Below are positions 1 through 8,530 of a stretch of DNA of 64,000 bases, one piece after another. The notes under the pieces are model-generated. The model did no database searches, was not told where the DNA came from, and saw only the letters and a program-made list of their open reading frames with translations. The translations under genes were made by a program, and so were the position numbers. The number at the start of each line of letters is the position of its first letter. Within the stretch, counting starts at the first letter, position 1. The stretch lies in assembly GCF_900200035.1 (NCBI RefSeq), contig NZ_FZTC01000007.1, forward strand, positions 1 through 64,000, written 5' to 3'. Origin of the DNA: Klebsiella grimontii (GTDB lineage Bacteria > Pseudomonadota > Gammaproteobacteria > Enterobacterales > Enterobacteriaceae).

Positions 1-18
1 TAGGGAACTGCCAGGCAT
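1..18 (+). rRNA. rrf: 3' end of 5S rRNA (partial)
   Basis: The first 18 bases match the conserved 3' terminus of enterobacterial 5S rRNA (ending CTGCCAGGCAT). The rest of the gene lies outside the window. Together with the two tRNA genes that follow, it marks the distal end of an rrnC-type rRNA operon. Confidence 0.85.
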
Positions 19-71
19 CAAATTAAGTAGTAAGCCGGTGCATTAATCCGGTGGTTACAGAAGTATTCGGT

Positions 72-148
72 GGAGCGGTAGTTCAGTCGGTTAGAATACC
101 TGCCTGTCACGCAGGGGGTCGCGGGTTCGAGTCCCGTCCGTTCCGCCA
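72..148 (+). tRNA. aspT: tRNA-Asp (GTC)
   Basis: A 77-nt cloverleaf with encoded CCA end. The acceptor arm GGAGCGG pairs with CCGTTCC, the anticodon loop is CTGTCAC giving anticodon GTC, and the T-arm holds GGTTCGAGTCC. It follows the 5S rRNA end, as distal tRNA-Asp does in E. coli rrnC. Confidence 0.97.
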
Positions 149-160
149 CTTATTAAAAAA

Positions 161-189
161 ATTAAGCCTGCTGATAAAGCAGGCTTAAT
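161..189. repeat. Perfect inverted repeat between aspT and trpT
   Basis: An 11-bp perfect inverted repeat (ATTAAGCCTGC / GCAGGCTTAAT) with a 7-nt loop sits between the two tRNA genes. It lacks a clear T-run on the + strand, so it may be a processing hairpin or weak terminator. The function is inferred only. Confidence 0.6.
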
Positions 190-202
190 GATAAGAAAAT
201 TT

Positions 203-278
203 AGGGGCGTAGCTCAGTTGGTAGAGCACCGGTCTCCAAAACCGGGTGTCGCGAGTTCGAGTCTCTCCGCCCCTGCCA
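203..278 (+). tRNA. trpT: tRNA-Trp (CCA)
   Basis: A 76-nt cloverleaf: acceptor AGGGGCG pairs with CGCCCCT, the anticodon loop CTCCAAA carries anticodon CCA, and the 3' CCA is encoded. It is the last gene of the rRNA operon, as trpT is in E. coli rrnC. Confidence 0.97.
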
Positions 279-284
279 TATAAT

Positions 285-314
285 AATCCTTTGCTCAGGC
301 AAAGGATTTTTTTT
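285..314 (+). terminator. Rho-independent terminator of the rRNA/tRNA operon
   Basis: A 10-bp stem AATCCTTTGC / GCAAAGGATT with a 4-nt loop is followed by an unbroken run of T residues, directly after trpT. This is the classic shape of an intrinsic terminator. Confidence 0.85.
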
Positions 315-360
315 GCTTTAAATTTCCCGCCGATCCTCCTCCGTCCCTGGAGGAGTGCGT

Positions 361-1182
361 CTATCCCAATATATTGTGCTTCAGGATCTCACGAATCTGC
401 GCTTGTTTGTCGCTGTTTTGTAGCCAAATTGCATAGAGGGGTCTTGAAAGCGTCGCACTGTCGGTCACCGTATGCAGGTTATTTTTCTCCTGCGCCCAGA
501 GCACGGGCAACCATGTACAGCCCTTAAGGGCGCTGAGTTGCTGGTACGCTAATTCGGCAGAACTGGTGGTCAGCAGAGGAATATCATCATTTCCGATCAA
601 TCCGGCTTCATTTTGTTGAAAATCCGGCCCCCATTCCAGGCGTAAATAATTCAATTCATTCGTGTACTTAGCCGGTGATGAACAATAAAGCGCTAATGTA
701 AAATTACCCAGTAACTGGCTGCTTAGTTCATCCATCTTCGGCGATTCTGTCGTGATCAAGAGATCAAGCTGGCGTTCATGCAGCTGTTTGACCAGCGATT
801 GGCGCTGCGCAATCCGCGCCTCAAACTGGAGGTTATAGGGCTCCGTATAGAGCTTGCCCAGCCATCCGTTAAGCAGACATTCCCAGAGAGAAGCGCTGGC
901 ACCGATCGAAAATTCATTATGTCGGGAAGCATTCGCGACCTCCTTGCGCGCAGCTTGCCAGGTATTCATCAGGGTTTCGGCGTAGGGCAGCAGTTTCTCT
1001 CCGGCTGAAGTCAGACGGATATTATTACGATGACGGGTAAAAAGGTTCACCCCCAGCTGGTTCTCCAGCTGACGAATACGAAAGCTAACTGCTGACTGCG
1101 TCAGATAAAGCGCCTCTGCGGCTCGGCCAAAGTGGCGAGTTCTGCTCACCTCAAGGAAAGTCTTCAGCAATTCCGTATCCAC
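361..1182 (-). CDS. hdfR: LysR-family regulator HdfR
   Basis: A 273-residue LysR-type transcription factor closely matching E. coli HdfR, described as a repressor of flhDC (flagellar master operon) and an activator of gltBD. The N-terminal winged helix-turn-helix (about residues 1-60, with [18 protein letters not shown]) is nearly identical to E. coli; an effector-binding domain follows. The start is GTG (complement of 1180-1182). The C-terminus ([10 protein letters not shown]) is a few residues shorter than in E. coli and differs in sequence. It is transcribed divergently from maoP, as in E. coli. Confidence 0.93.
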   Translation of the reverse strand: MDTELLKTFLEVSRTRHFGRAAEALYLTQSAVSFRIRQLENQLGVNLFTRHRNNIRLTSAGEKLLPYAETLMNTWQAARKEVANASRHNEFSIGASASLWECLLNGWLGKLYTEPYNLQFEARIAQRQSLVKQLHERQLDLLITTESPKMDELSSQLLGNFTLALYCSSPAKYTNELNYLRLEWGPDFQQNEAGLIGNDDIPLLTTSSAELAYQQLSALKGCTWLPVLWAQEKNNLHTVTDSATLSRPLYAIWLQNSDKQAQIREILKHNILG

Positions 1183-1300
1183 ACTCTTCTCCGCAAAATT
1201 ATTTGTCGTGATGATTTAAATGTTTTGTTTGACGCTCTGTCAAGCGTAACTAATACTCCGCGCCATAATTAGCTCGGCCAAAGAATCAGGAGCGTGTAGG

Positions 1301-1639
1301 ATGGCGGAAAGCTTTACGACAACTAATCGTTTTTTCGACAATAAAAATTATCCGCGCGGGTTTTCCCGTCATGGAGATTTCACCATCAAAGAGGCGCAAC
1401 TGCTGGAACGTCATGGTTATGCCTTTAATGAACTCGAACTAGGTAAACGCGAGCCTGTCACCGACGATGAAAAACAGTTTGTTTCGGTATGCCGTGGTGA
1501 ACGTGAGCCCGCAACGGAAGCAGAACGCGTCTGGATTAAGTACATGGCGCGCATTAAGCGTCCGAAGCGTTTCCATACTCTGTCCGGCGGCAAGCCGCAG
1601 GTGGAAGGTACGGAAGATTACACAGAAAGCGATGATTAA
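1301..1639 (+). CDS. maoP: Macrodomain Ori protein MaoP (YifE)
   Basis: A 112-residue protein almost identical to E. coli MaoP/YifE. In E. coli, MaoP with the nearby cis site maoS sets the behaviour of the Ori macrodomain of the chromosome. The protein is small, charged and without membrane segments; the block [20 protein letters not shown] near the C-terminus is characteristic. It lies divergent from hdfR, with 118 bp between them that would hold both promoters and possibly maoS. I cannot place maoS with confidence. Confidence 0.93.
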   Translation: MAESFTTTNRFFDNKNYPRGFSRHGDFTIKEAQLLERHGYAFNELELGKREPVTDDEKQFVSVCRGEREPATEAERVWIKYMARIKRPKRFHTLSGGKPQVEGTEDYTESDD

Positions 1640-1640
1640 G

Positions 1641-1664
1641 AAAAAGGGCGTAAGCCCTTTTTTT
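1641..1664. terminator. Bidirectional terminator between maoP and comM
   Basis: The stem AAAAAGGGC / GCCCTTTTTT with a 4-nt loop has a T-run on one side and an A-run on the other, so it can end both the rightward maoP and the leftward comM transcripts. It reaches into the comM stop codon. Confidence 0.85.
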
Positions 1665-3183
1665 ACGCCATCATTTTTTGTAGATGGCTCAACATTCTGT
1701 CTATTGCCCTATAGCCGAGAGCCTCCTGCAGATGATGACGTTCGATGCAATCGACGGCTTCAATATCCGCAATAGTCCGGGAAACTTTAAGCAGGCGTTG
1801 CCAGGCGCGGATTGAAAGTCCAAGCTGAGTTAGCGTCTGCTCCAGCCAGATAGCGTCATCTTGATGAAGCCGGCAGCAGATTTTCATCTCATCATTTCCC
1901 AGATGCGCATTAAGTTTTTTCTGTCGTGATAGCTGTCTTTCGCGTGCGGCCAGAACACGTTGACGCACGCTGGCGCTACTTTCCTCCTCGTGTGTTCCCT
2001 GACTGAGTACTCCCGGCGGCGGAAGTGGGATCTCCAGAGAGAGATCGAACCGGTCGAGAAACGGGCCGGATAAACGGCCCAGGTAGCGTAGCGTCTGTTG
2101 TGGCGAGGCGCGATTATGCTGGCCCTGATAGTGCCCTGTCGGGCTGGGGTTCATCGCTGCAATAAGCTGGAAACGGGCCGGATAATCAATTTTGGCGCGC
2201 GTGCGAGAGATATGGATAACCCCTGACTCAATCGGTTCTCGTAACGCATCCAGTACCCTGCGTTCGAATTCAGGCAGCTCATCCAGAAACAGGACGCCAT
2301 TATGGGCCAGCGAGATCTCTCCTGGTGCCGGAATTGAGCCGCCACCCACCATGGCCGCCAGGGAGGCGCTATGATGCGGGGCGCGAAAGGGCCTGCGACG
2401 CCAATTTTTCGTCGCACGCGTGGAATCGACCAGGCTATGTATTGCCGCGCTTTCCAGCGCCTCCTGGTTACTCAACGGCGGTAGCAGTCCCGGTAATCGA
2501 CTGGCGAGCATCGTTTTACCGGTGCCGGGCGGGCCTATCATCAGCAGGTTGTGGCCACCTGCGGCGATAATTTCCAGCGCGCGTTTCCCCTGCTGCTGGC
2601 CAATAACATCACGCAGGTCAACCGGTGTATCATCCGAATACTCTCCTTCTGAGAGTGGATGAGTGAGGGGATTGCGACCTTCGAGAAAAGCGCAGACTTC
2701 CTGGAGATCGGTGGCGATAAGGCAGTCACTGCCGCCGATTAATCCTACCTCCGGAGAATTCTCATTAGAGATAACAATCTTCCGACCCGCTTTTATTGCC
2801 TCCATGGCGCTGGATATGGCACCAGGAACGCCACGCAGAGCGCCTGTAAGCGCCAGCTCGCCGACAAACTCATATTGATTTAGCCTGGTAGCATTTAGCT
2901 GCTCTGAGGCCACCAGAAGCGCGAGAGCGATAGGTAAATCATATCTTCCACCTTCTTTTGGCAGATCGGCCGGAGCCAGATTAATGGTGATTTTTTTCGC
3001 CGGATAAGCGTAGCCGCTGTTGATAATCGCACTACGTACCCGGTCACGCGCTTCTCTCACCGTTGTTTCCGGCAGCCCTACCATGGTCAGGCCAGGGAGT
3101 CCGTTGCTGATATGAACTTCAACCGTGATAAGCGGTGCGCCGATCCCGAGAGCGGCGCGGGTGTAAACAATGGCGAGTGACAT
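1663..3183 (-). CDS. comM: ComM/YifB, MCM-like AAA+ ATPase
   Basis: A 506-residue protein of the YifB/ComM (Mg chelatase-like) family, the same length as E. coli YifB. In Vibrio, ComM is a hexameric helicase that promotes branch migration when DNA taken up by transformation is integrated; its role in non-competent enterobacteria is unclear. An N-terminal Lon-protease-like fold precedes the AAA+ module, with Walker A GPPGTGKT near residue 220 and Walker B LFLDELPEF near 300. A C-terminal Mg chelatase-type helical domain follows. It is convergent with maoP and divergent from the ilv operon. Confidence 0.93.
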   Translation of the reverse strand: MSLAIVYTRAALGIGAPLITVEVHISNGLPGLTMVGLPETTVREARDRVRSAIINSGYAYPAKKITINLAPADLPKEGGRYDLPIALALLVASEQLNATRLNQYEFVGELALTGALRGVPGAISSAMEAIKAGRKIVISNENSPEVGLIGGSDCLIATDLQEVCAFLEGRNPLTHPLSEGEYSDDTPVDLRDVIGQQQGKRALEIIAAGGHNLLMIGPPGTGKTMLASRLPGLLPPLSNQEALESAAIHSLVDSTRATKNWRRRPFRAPHHSASLAAMVGGGSIPAPGEISLAHNGVLFLDELPEFERRVLDALREPIESGVIHISRTRAKIDYPARFQLIAAMNPSPTGHYQGQHNRASPQQTLRYLGRLSGPFLDRFDLSLEIPLPPPGVLSQGTHEEESSASVRQRVLAARERQLSRQKKLNAHLGNDEMKICCRLHQDDAIWLEQTLTQLGLSIRAWQRLLKVSRTIADIEAVDCIERHHLQEALGYRAIDRMLSHLQKMMA

Positions 3184-3532
3184 AAAACCTCCTGAGAGCC
3201 AGGATTATGTCGGGGATCTGTTATCGAGTAATTCGGCAATATTAAATTTTACATGCTTGCTTCCAGCCAATTTTTGGCCCATTGCCACTTTGCACTCGCT
3301 TTGGATACTGGCTCGCAAAACACGGTTGTCAGTCAGGAACAGAAAAAGTGCTGTGGAGTACGCCACAAATTGAAATATTTTCATTTCATATTTTTTCTAT
3401 TAAAAACAATTGTTTTTTCGTAAATGGTTAGCAAGGTAAGAAATGCGGTCATAAAAAAATCTTGTGTTTAACGTGATGTCTGTGGTACCTCTTTAGGTAT
3501 TCCTTCGAACATGAAGCCAGAAAGAACATAAA
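3184..3532. other. comM-ilvL intergenic region with ilv promoter DNA
   Basis: The 349-bp gap between the divergent comM and ilvL genes. It contains an AT-rich stretch (about 3370-3430) of the kind that acts as UP element or IHF target upstream of ilvGp2 in E. coli, then the promoter listed separately. No conserved coding frame was seen. Confidence 0.6.
3462..3490 (+). promoter_or_regulatory. Likely ilvG P2 promoter
   Basis: TTGTGT (3462-3467) and GTACCT (3485-3490) are 17 bp apart and occupy the position of the E. coli ilvGMEDA P2 promoter, just before the conserved CTTTAGG-ATTCCTTCGAAC leader start. The assignment rests on position and similarity to the E. coli leader; the -10 is weak. Confidence 0.5.
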
Positions 3533-3631
3533 ATGACAGCCCTTCTACGAGTGATTAGCCTGGTCGTGATTAGCGTGGTGGTGATTATTATCCCACCGTG
3601 CGGGGCTGCACTTGGACGAGGAAAGGCTTAA
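3533..3631 (+). CDS. ilvL: ilvGMEDA operon leader peptide IlvL
   Basis: A 32-residue attenuation peptide, MTALLRVISLVVISVVVIII followed by PPCGAALGRGKA, which matches my recollection of the E. coli IlvL sequence. It is packed with Ile, Val and Leu codons. When any of these charged tRNAs is scarce the ribosome stalls and the downstream terminator at about 3654-3687 does not form. It begins with ATG about 40 nt after the inferred promoter and ends just before the attenuator stem. Confidence 0.96.
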   Translation: MTALLRVISLVVISVVVIIIPPCGAALGRGKA

Positions 3632-3653
3632 AAAACAAGCCTTAACGAACTAA

Positions 3654-3687
3654 GACCCCCGCACCGAAAGGTCCGGGGGTTTTTTTA
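3654..3687 (+). terminator. ilv attenuator terminator
   Basis: A GC-rich hairpin, ACCCCCGCACC - GAAA - GGTCCGGGGGT, is followed by a T-run between ilvL and ilvX. It is the attenuator of the ilvGMEDA operon, controlled by translation of ilvL. Confidence 0.93.
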
Positions 3688-3717
3688 TAACTTAAAAACA
3701 GAAAAGAGGAGCAGACG

Positions 3718-3768
3718 ATGGCTGGTAGCATAAAATTCTGTTTCTCTCGATCTACGACGGGGAAGTAA
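3718..3768 (+). CDS. ilvX: IlvX small peptide
   Basis: A 16-residue frame, [16 protein letters not shown], preceded by AAGAGGAG. It resembles E. coli IlvX (also 16 residues, sharing the KFCFSR core), a small translated protein of unknown function. It ends 2 nt before the ilvG ATG, which suggests translational coupling. Confidence 0.8.
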   Translation: MAGSIKFCFSRSTTGK

Positions 3769-3770
3769 CT

Positions 3771-5417
3771 ATGAATGGGGCGCGGTGGGTAGTACATGCT
3801 TTGCGAGCACAGGGAGTCGATACCGTTTTTGGCTATCCGGGTGGAGCAATTATGCCGGTTTACGATGCATTGTATGACGGCGGCGTGGAACACCTATTGT
3901 GCCGGCATGAACAGGGCGCGGCTATGGCGGCTATCGGCTATGCCAGGGCTACCGGCAAAACCGGGGTGTGTATCGCCACTTCGGGGCCTGGCGCAACCAA
4001 CCTGATCACCGGCCTCGCCGACGCGCTGCTTGATTCCGTTCCCGTTGTTGCTATCACCGGCCAGGTTGCCGCCCCGTTCATTGGCACCGACGCATTCCAG
4101 GAAGTTGATGTTCTCGGTTTATCGCTGGCTTGCACCAAGCACAGTTTCCTGGTGCAGTCGCTGGAAGAACTGCCGCGCATCATTGCCGAAGCTTTCCACG
4201 TAGCAAACTCCGGGCGCCCCGGTCCCGTGCTGGTCGATATCCCAAAAGACATCCAGCTGGCTCAGGGCGATCTCGATCCGCATTTTTCCATGGTAGCCGA
4301 CGACGTTGATTTTCCATATGCGGATATCGAATACGCTTTGCAGATGCTGACTCAGTCGCAGAAGCCGATGTTATACGTTGGCGGCGGCGTGGGGATGGCG
4401 CAGGCGGTTCCGGCGCTGCGCGAATTTCTTACCGTCACGCAAATGCCAGCGACCGCCACCCTGAAAGGACTGGGGGTGGTGGCGGCGGATTATCCCTACT
4501 ATCTGGGGATGCTGGGGATGCACGGCACCAAGGCGGCCAACCTGGCGGTACAGGAATGTGACCTACTGATCGCGGTAGGCGCCCGCTTTGACGATCGCGT
4601 CACCGGCAAGCTGAATACGTTTGCCCCGCACGCCAAAGTTATCCATATGGATATCGATCCGGCTGAACTGAACAAGCTCCGTCAGGCGCATATCGGCCTG
4701 ACCGGCGATTTGAATGTAATGCTGCCCGCGCTGCAGCAGCCGCTGTCTATTGATGCCTGGCGTCAACGTAATGCGCAGCTGCGCGCCGAGCACGCCTGGC
4801 GCTACGATCATCCGGGCGAGGCCATCTATGCTCCGCTGCTGCTGAAGCAGCTTTCCGAGCGCAAACCAGCAGATTGCGTCGTGACCACCGATGTGGGCCA
4901 GCATCAGATGTGGTCAGCGCAGCATATGACCTATACGCGTCCGGAGAATTTCATCACTTCCAGCGGATTAGGGACAATGGGCTTTGGCCTGCCGGCAGCA
5001 GTAGGCGCGCAGGTGGCCCGCCCCGATGATACGGTTATCTGTATCTCCGGTGACGGCTCCTTCATGATGAACGTGCAGGAGCTGGGCACCGTAAAACGCA
5101 AGCAGCTGCCGCTGAAGATAGTCTTACTGGACAACCAGCGTTTAGGAATGGTTCGACAATGGCAGCAGCTGTTTTTTCAGGAACGTTATAGCGAAACCAC
5201 TCTTACCGATAACCCCGATTTTCTTACTCTGGCCAGCGCCTTCGGCATCCCTGGTCAACACATCACCCGTAAAGACCAGGTTGAAGCGGCACTCGACACC
5301 ATGCTTTCGAGCCAGGGGCCTTACCTGCTTCATGTCTCAATCGATGAACTTGAGAACGTCTGGCCGTTGGTGCCGCCCGGTGCCAGTAATGCAGAAATGC
5401 TGGAGAAATTATCATGA
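3771..5417 (+). CDS. ilvG: Acetolactate synthase II large subunit
   Basis: A 548-residue thiamine-diphosphate enzyme that condenses pyruvate with pyruvate or 2-oxobutyrate to acetohydroxy acids, the first common step of Ile/Val synthesis; isozyme II is the valine-resistant form. The ThDP-activating Glu47 sits in CRHEQGAAM, and the ThDP/Mg motif GDGSFMMN lies near residue 425. The reading frame is intact, unlike E. coli K-12 where ilvG is frameshifted. Its stop overlaps the ilvM start (ATGA). Confidence 0.97.
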   Translation: MNGARWVVHALRAQGVDTVFGYPGGAIMPVYDALYDGGVEHLLCRHEQGAAMAAIGYARATGKTGVCIATSGPGATNLITGLADALLDSVPVVAITGQVAAPFIGTDAFQEVDVLGLSLACTKHSFLVQSLEELPRIIAEAFHVANSGRPGPVLVDIPKDIQLAQGDLDPHFSMVADDVDFPYADIEYALQMLTQSQKPMLYVGGGVGMAQAVPALREFLTVTQMPATATLKGLGVVAADYPYYLGMLGMHGTKAANLAVQECDLLIAVGARFDDRVTGKLNTFAPHAKVIHMDIDPAELNKLRQAHIGLTGDLNVMLPALQQPLSIDAWRQRNAQLRAEHAWRYDHPGEAIYAPLLLKQLSERKPADCVVTTDVGQHQMWSAQHMTYTRPENFITSSGLGTMGFGLPAAVGAQVARPDDTVICISGDGSFMMNVQELGTVKRKQLPLKIVLLDNQRLGMVRQWQQLFFQERYSETTLTDNPDFLTLASAFGIPGQHITRKDQVEAALDTMLSSQGPYLLHVSIDELENVWPLVPPGASNAEMLEKLS

Positions 5418-5671
5418 TGCAACATCAGGTCGCCTTGCAGGCTCGCTTTAACCCTGAAACCTTAGAACGCGTGCTGCGCGTCGTGCGCCATCGCGGGTTC
5501 CAGATTTGCGCGATGAATATGGAAACCGCCGCCGATGCCCGGAATATTAATATCGAACTGACCGTTGCCAGCCAGCGGCCCGTCGAATTACTGTTTAGTC
5601 AATTAAGCAAACTGGTGGACGTCGCCTGCGTCGAGATCCAGCAACCTACATCACAACAAATTCGCGCCTGA
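5414..5671 (+). CDS. ilvM: Acetolactate synthase II small subunit
   Basis: An 85-residue regulatory subunit with one ACT-like domain, partner of IlvG. The opening [20 protein letters not shown] is typical of IlvM. The small subunit is needed for full activity; isozyme II is not valine-sensitive. The start overlaps the ilvG stop by 4 nt, ensuring coupled translation, and ilvE follows after 16 nt. Confidence 0.95.
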   Translation: MMQHQVALQARFNPETLERVLRVVRHRGFQICAMNMETAADARNINIELTVASQRPVELLFSQLSKLVDVACVEIQQPTSQQIRA

Positions 5672-5687
5672 GCGCAAAGGAAGAATA

Positions 5688-6617
5688 ATGACGACGAAAA
5701 AAGCTGACTACATTTGGTTCAATGGCGAGATGGTTCCGTGGGGCGAGGCGAAGGTTCACGTGATGTCCCATGCGCTGCACTACGGGACGTCCGTATTTGA
5801 AGGCATCCGTTGCTACGACTCTCACAAGGGACCGGTGGTGTTCCGTCACCGTGAACATATGCAGCGTCTGCATGACTCAGCCAAAATCTATCGTTTCCCG
5901 GTTTCTCAGAGCGTCGATGAGCTGATGGAAGCCTGTCGCGAAGTTATTCGTAAAAACAGCCTGACCAGCGCCTATATCCGTCCGTTAGTCTTTGTCGGCG
6001 ACGTTGGCATGGGCGTTAACCCGCCTCCGGGCTATAACACTGACGTGATCATCGCGGCGTTCCCGTGGGGCGCCTACCTGGGTGCCGAAGCGCTGGATCA
6101 GGGGATCGATGCGATGGTTTCTTCCTGGAATCGCGCGGCGCCAAACACCATTCCGACCGCGGCCAAAGCCGGCGGTAACTATCTCTCTTCGCTGCTGGTC
6201 GGCAGCGAAGCGCGTCGCCATGGCTATCAGGAAGGTATCGCGCTGGACGTGAACGGCTACATCTCTGAAGGCGCCGGTGAAAACCTGTTTGAAGTTAAAG
6301 ACGGCGTGTTGTTTACTCCGCCGTTCACCTCTTCCGCGCTGCCGGGCATTACCCGCGACGCTATCATCAAGCTGGCGAAAGACCTGGGCCTGGAAGTCCG
6401 CGAGCAGGTATTGTCCCGCGAGTCCCTGTACCTGGCTGACGAAGTCTTTATGTCCGGGACTGCCGCAGAGATCACCCCAGTACGCAGCGTTGATGGTATT
6501 CAGGTGGGCGAAGGCCGCTGCGGCCCGATCACCAAGCGCATTCAGCAAGCATTCTTTGGCCTCTTCACCGGTGAAACCGAGGATAAATGGGGCTGGTTGG
6601 ATCAGGTTAATCAATAA
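5688..6617 (+). CDS. ilvE: Branched-chain amino acid aminotransferase
   Basis: A 309-residue class IV PLP aminotransferase that carries out the last step of Ile, Val and Leu synthesis. The PLP-binding Lys160 is visible in TAAKAGGNYL, and the class IV signature EGAGENLFEV follows. Length and sequence agree with E. coli IlvE. It lies in the ilvGMEDA operon with a typical AAGGAAGA ribosome site. Confidence 0.97.
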   Translation: MTTKKADYIWFNGEMVPWGEAKVHVMSHALHYGTSVFEGIRCYDSHKGPVVFRHREHMQRLHDSAKIYRFPVSQSVDELMEACREVIRKNSLTSAYIRPLVFVGDVGMGVNPPPGYNTDVIIAAFPWGAYLGAEALDQGIDAMVSSWNRAAPNTIPTAAKAGGNYLSSLLVGSEARRHGYQEGIALDVNGYISEGAGENLFEVKDGVLFTPPFTSSALPGITRDAIIKLAKDLGLEVREQVLSRESLYLADEVFMSGTAAEITPVRSVDGIQVGEGRCGPITKRIQQAFFGLFTGETEDKWGWLDQVNQ

Positions 6618-6624
6618 GCATAAA

Positions 6625-6652
6625 AAATGGGGCGACACGCAACGCCCCATTT
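6625..6652 (+). other. Hairpin between ilvE and ilvD
   Basis: A perfect 10-bp stem AAATGGGGCG / CGCCCCATTT with an 8-nt loop lies in the ilvE-ilvD gap. It has no long T-run, so it is more likely an mRNA stability or processing element than a full terminator. That role is inferred. Confidence 0.6.
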
Positions 6653-6677
6653 CACCGAAACTGGGAGTAACTAAAGC

Positions 6678-8528
6678 ATGCCTAAGTACCGTTCCGCCAC
6701 AACCACTCACGGCCGTAATATGGCGGGTGCCCGCGCGCTGTGGCGCGCCACTGGAATGACCGACGATGATTTTGGTAAGCCGATTATCGCCGTGGTGAAT
6801 TCTTTCACCCAGTTCGTGCCGGGCCACGTTCACCTGCGCGATCTCGGCAAACTGGTTGCTGAGCAAATCGAAGCCGCTGGCGGCGTCGCCAAAGAATTCA
6901 ACACCATTGCGGTGGATGATGGTATCGCCATGGGCCACGGGGGTATGCTTTATTCACTGCCATCCCGCGAACTGATCGCCGACTCGGTGGAGTACATGGT
7001 TAATGCCCACTGCGCTGATGCGATGGTCTGTATCTCCAACTGCGACAAAATCACTCCGGGGATGTTAATGGCGTCTCTGCGCCTGAATATTCCGGTAATT
7101 TTTGTTTCCGGCGGCCCAATGGAAGCCGGGAAAACCAAGCTGTCCGATCAAATCATTAAACTCGATCTGGTCGATGCGATGATTCAGGGCGCTGACCCGA
7201 AAGTCTCCGACGATCAGAGCGATCAGGTTGAACGTTCCGCCTGCCCGACCTGCGGCTCTTGTTCAGGAATGTTCACCGCGAACTCCATGAACTGCCTGAC
7301 CGAAGCGCTGGGCCTGTCGCAGCCGGGTAACGGCTCGTTGCTGGCGACTCACGCCGATCGCAAGCAGCTGTTCCTCAATGCGGGCTCGCGTATCGTTGAG
7401 CTGACTAAACGTTACTACGAGCAGGACGACGCCTCTGCGCTGCCGCGTAATATCGCCAATAAGGCGGCGTTTGAAAACGCCATGACGCTGGATATCGCCA
7501 TGGGCGGCTCCACCAATACCGTACTGCATCTGCTGGCGGCGGCGCAGGAAGCGGAAATCGACTTCACCATGAGCGATATCGATAAACTTTCCCGTAAAGT
7601 GCCGCAGCTGTGTAAGGTCGCGCCAAGTACGCAGAAATATCATATGGAAGATGTTCATCGCGCGGGCGGCGTATTGGGCATTTTAGGCGAACTGGATCGC
7701 GCCGGGCTGCTGAACCGCGACGTGAAAAACGTGCTTGGTTTGTCCCTGCCGCAGACGCTGGAGCAGTACGATATCACCGTCACGCAGGACGAAGCGGTCA
7801 AAAAAATGTTCCGCGCTGGCCCTGCGGGTATCCGCACAACGCAGGCTTTCTCTCAGAACTGCCGCTGGGATACCCTGGATGACGATCGCGCAGAAGGCTG
7901 TATCCGCTCGCTGGAACATGCTTACAGCAAGGACGGCGGTCTGGCGGTTCTGTACGGCAACTTTGCCGAGAATGGCTGCATCGTGAAAACCGCCGGCGTT
8001 GACGACAGCATCCTCAAATTTACCGGCCCGGCTAAGGTATACGAAAGCCAGGACGCGGCTGTGGATGCAATCCTCGGCGGCAAGGTTATCGCCGGTGACG
8101 TGGTGGTTATTCGCTACGAAGGGCCGAAAGGCGGTCCGGGGATGCAGGAAATGCTCTACCCGACGACCTTCCTGAAATCAATGGGTCTGGGTAAAGCCTG
8201 CGCGCTGATTACCGATGGACGCTTCTCCGGCGGTACCTCGGGTCTTTCCATTGGCCACGTTTCTCCGGAAGCCGCCAGCGGTGGCAATATCGCGATCATT
8301 GAAGATGGCGACATGATTGCTATCGATATCCCGAACCGCGGTATTCAGCTGCAGCTGAGCGATGCCGAGATTGCGGCGCGCCGCGAAGCTCAGGAAGCGC
8401 GCGGTGATAAAGCATGGACGCCGAAAGATCGTGAGCGTCAGGTTTCCTTTGCCCTTCGCGCCTACGCCAGCCTGGCAACCAGCGCCGACAAAGGCGCGGT
8501 GCGTGATAAATCGAAACTTGGGGGTTAA
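6678..8528 (+). CDS. ilvD: Dihydroxy-acid dehydratase
   Basis: A 616-residue Fe-S dehydratase that converts dihydroxy acids to the 2-oxo acids of the Val and Ile branches. Cluster-ligand cysteines are visible at Cys122 ([10 protein letters not shown]) and in CPTCGSCSG (Cys189, 192, 195). Length and sequence match the E. coli enzyme, whose cluster is known to be oxygen-sensitive. ilvA begins only 2 nt after its stop. Confidence 0.97.
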   Translation: MPKYRSATTTHGRNMAGARALWRATGMTDDDFGKPIIAVVNSFTQFVPGHVHLRDLGKLVAEQIEAAGGVAKEFNTIAVDDGIAMGHGGMLYSLPSRELIADSVEYMVNAHCADAMVCISNCDKITPGMLMASLRLNIPVIFVSGGPMEAGKTKLSDQIIKLDLVDAMIQGADPKVSDDQSDQVERSACPTCGSCSGMFTANSMNCLTEALGLSQPGNGSLLATHADRKQLFLNAGSRIVELTKRYYEQDDASALPRNIANKAAFENAMTLDIAMGGSTNTVLHLLAAAQEAEIDFTMSDIDKLSRKVPQLCKVAPSTQKYHMEDVHRAGGVLGILGELDRAGLLNRDVKNVLGLSLPQTLEQYDITVTQDEAVKKMFRAGPAGIRTTQAFSQNCRWDTLDDDRAEGCIRSLEHAYSKDGGLAVLYGNFAENGCIVKTAGVDDSILKFTGPAKVYESQDAAVDAILGGKVIAGDVVVIRYEGPKGGPGMQEMLYPTTFLKSMGLGKACALITDGRFSGGTSGLSIGHVSPEAASGGNIAIIEDGDMIAIDIPNRGIQLQLSDAEIAARREAQEARGDKAWTPKDRERQVSFALRAYASLATSADKGAVRDKSKLGG

Positions 8529-8530
8529 TA

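Noticed and set aside
5985-6938. Long open frame of 317 codons opposite ilvE/ilvD
   Set aside because: It lies on the complement of two well-conserved genes with high third-position GC, which produces long antisense frames. No ribosome site or family features.
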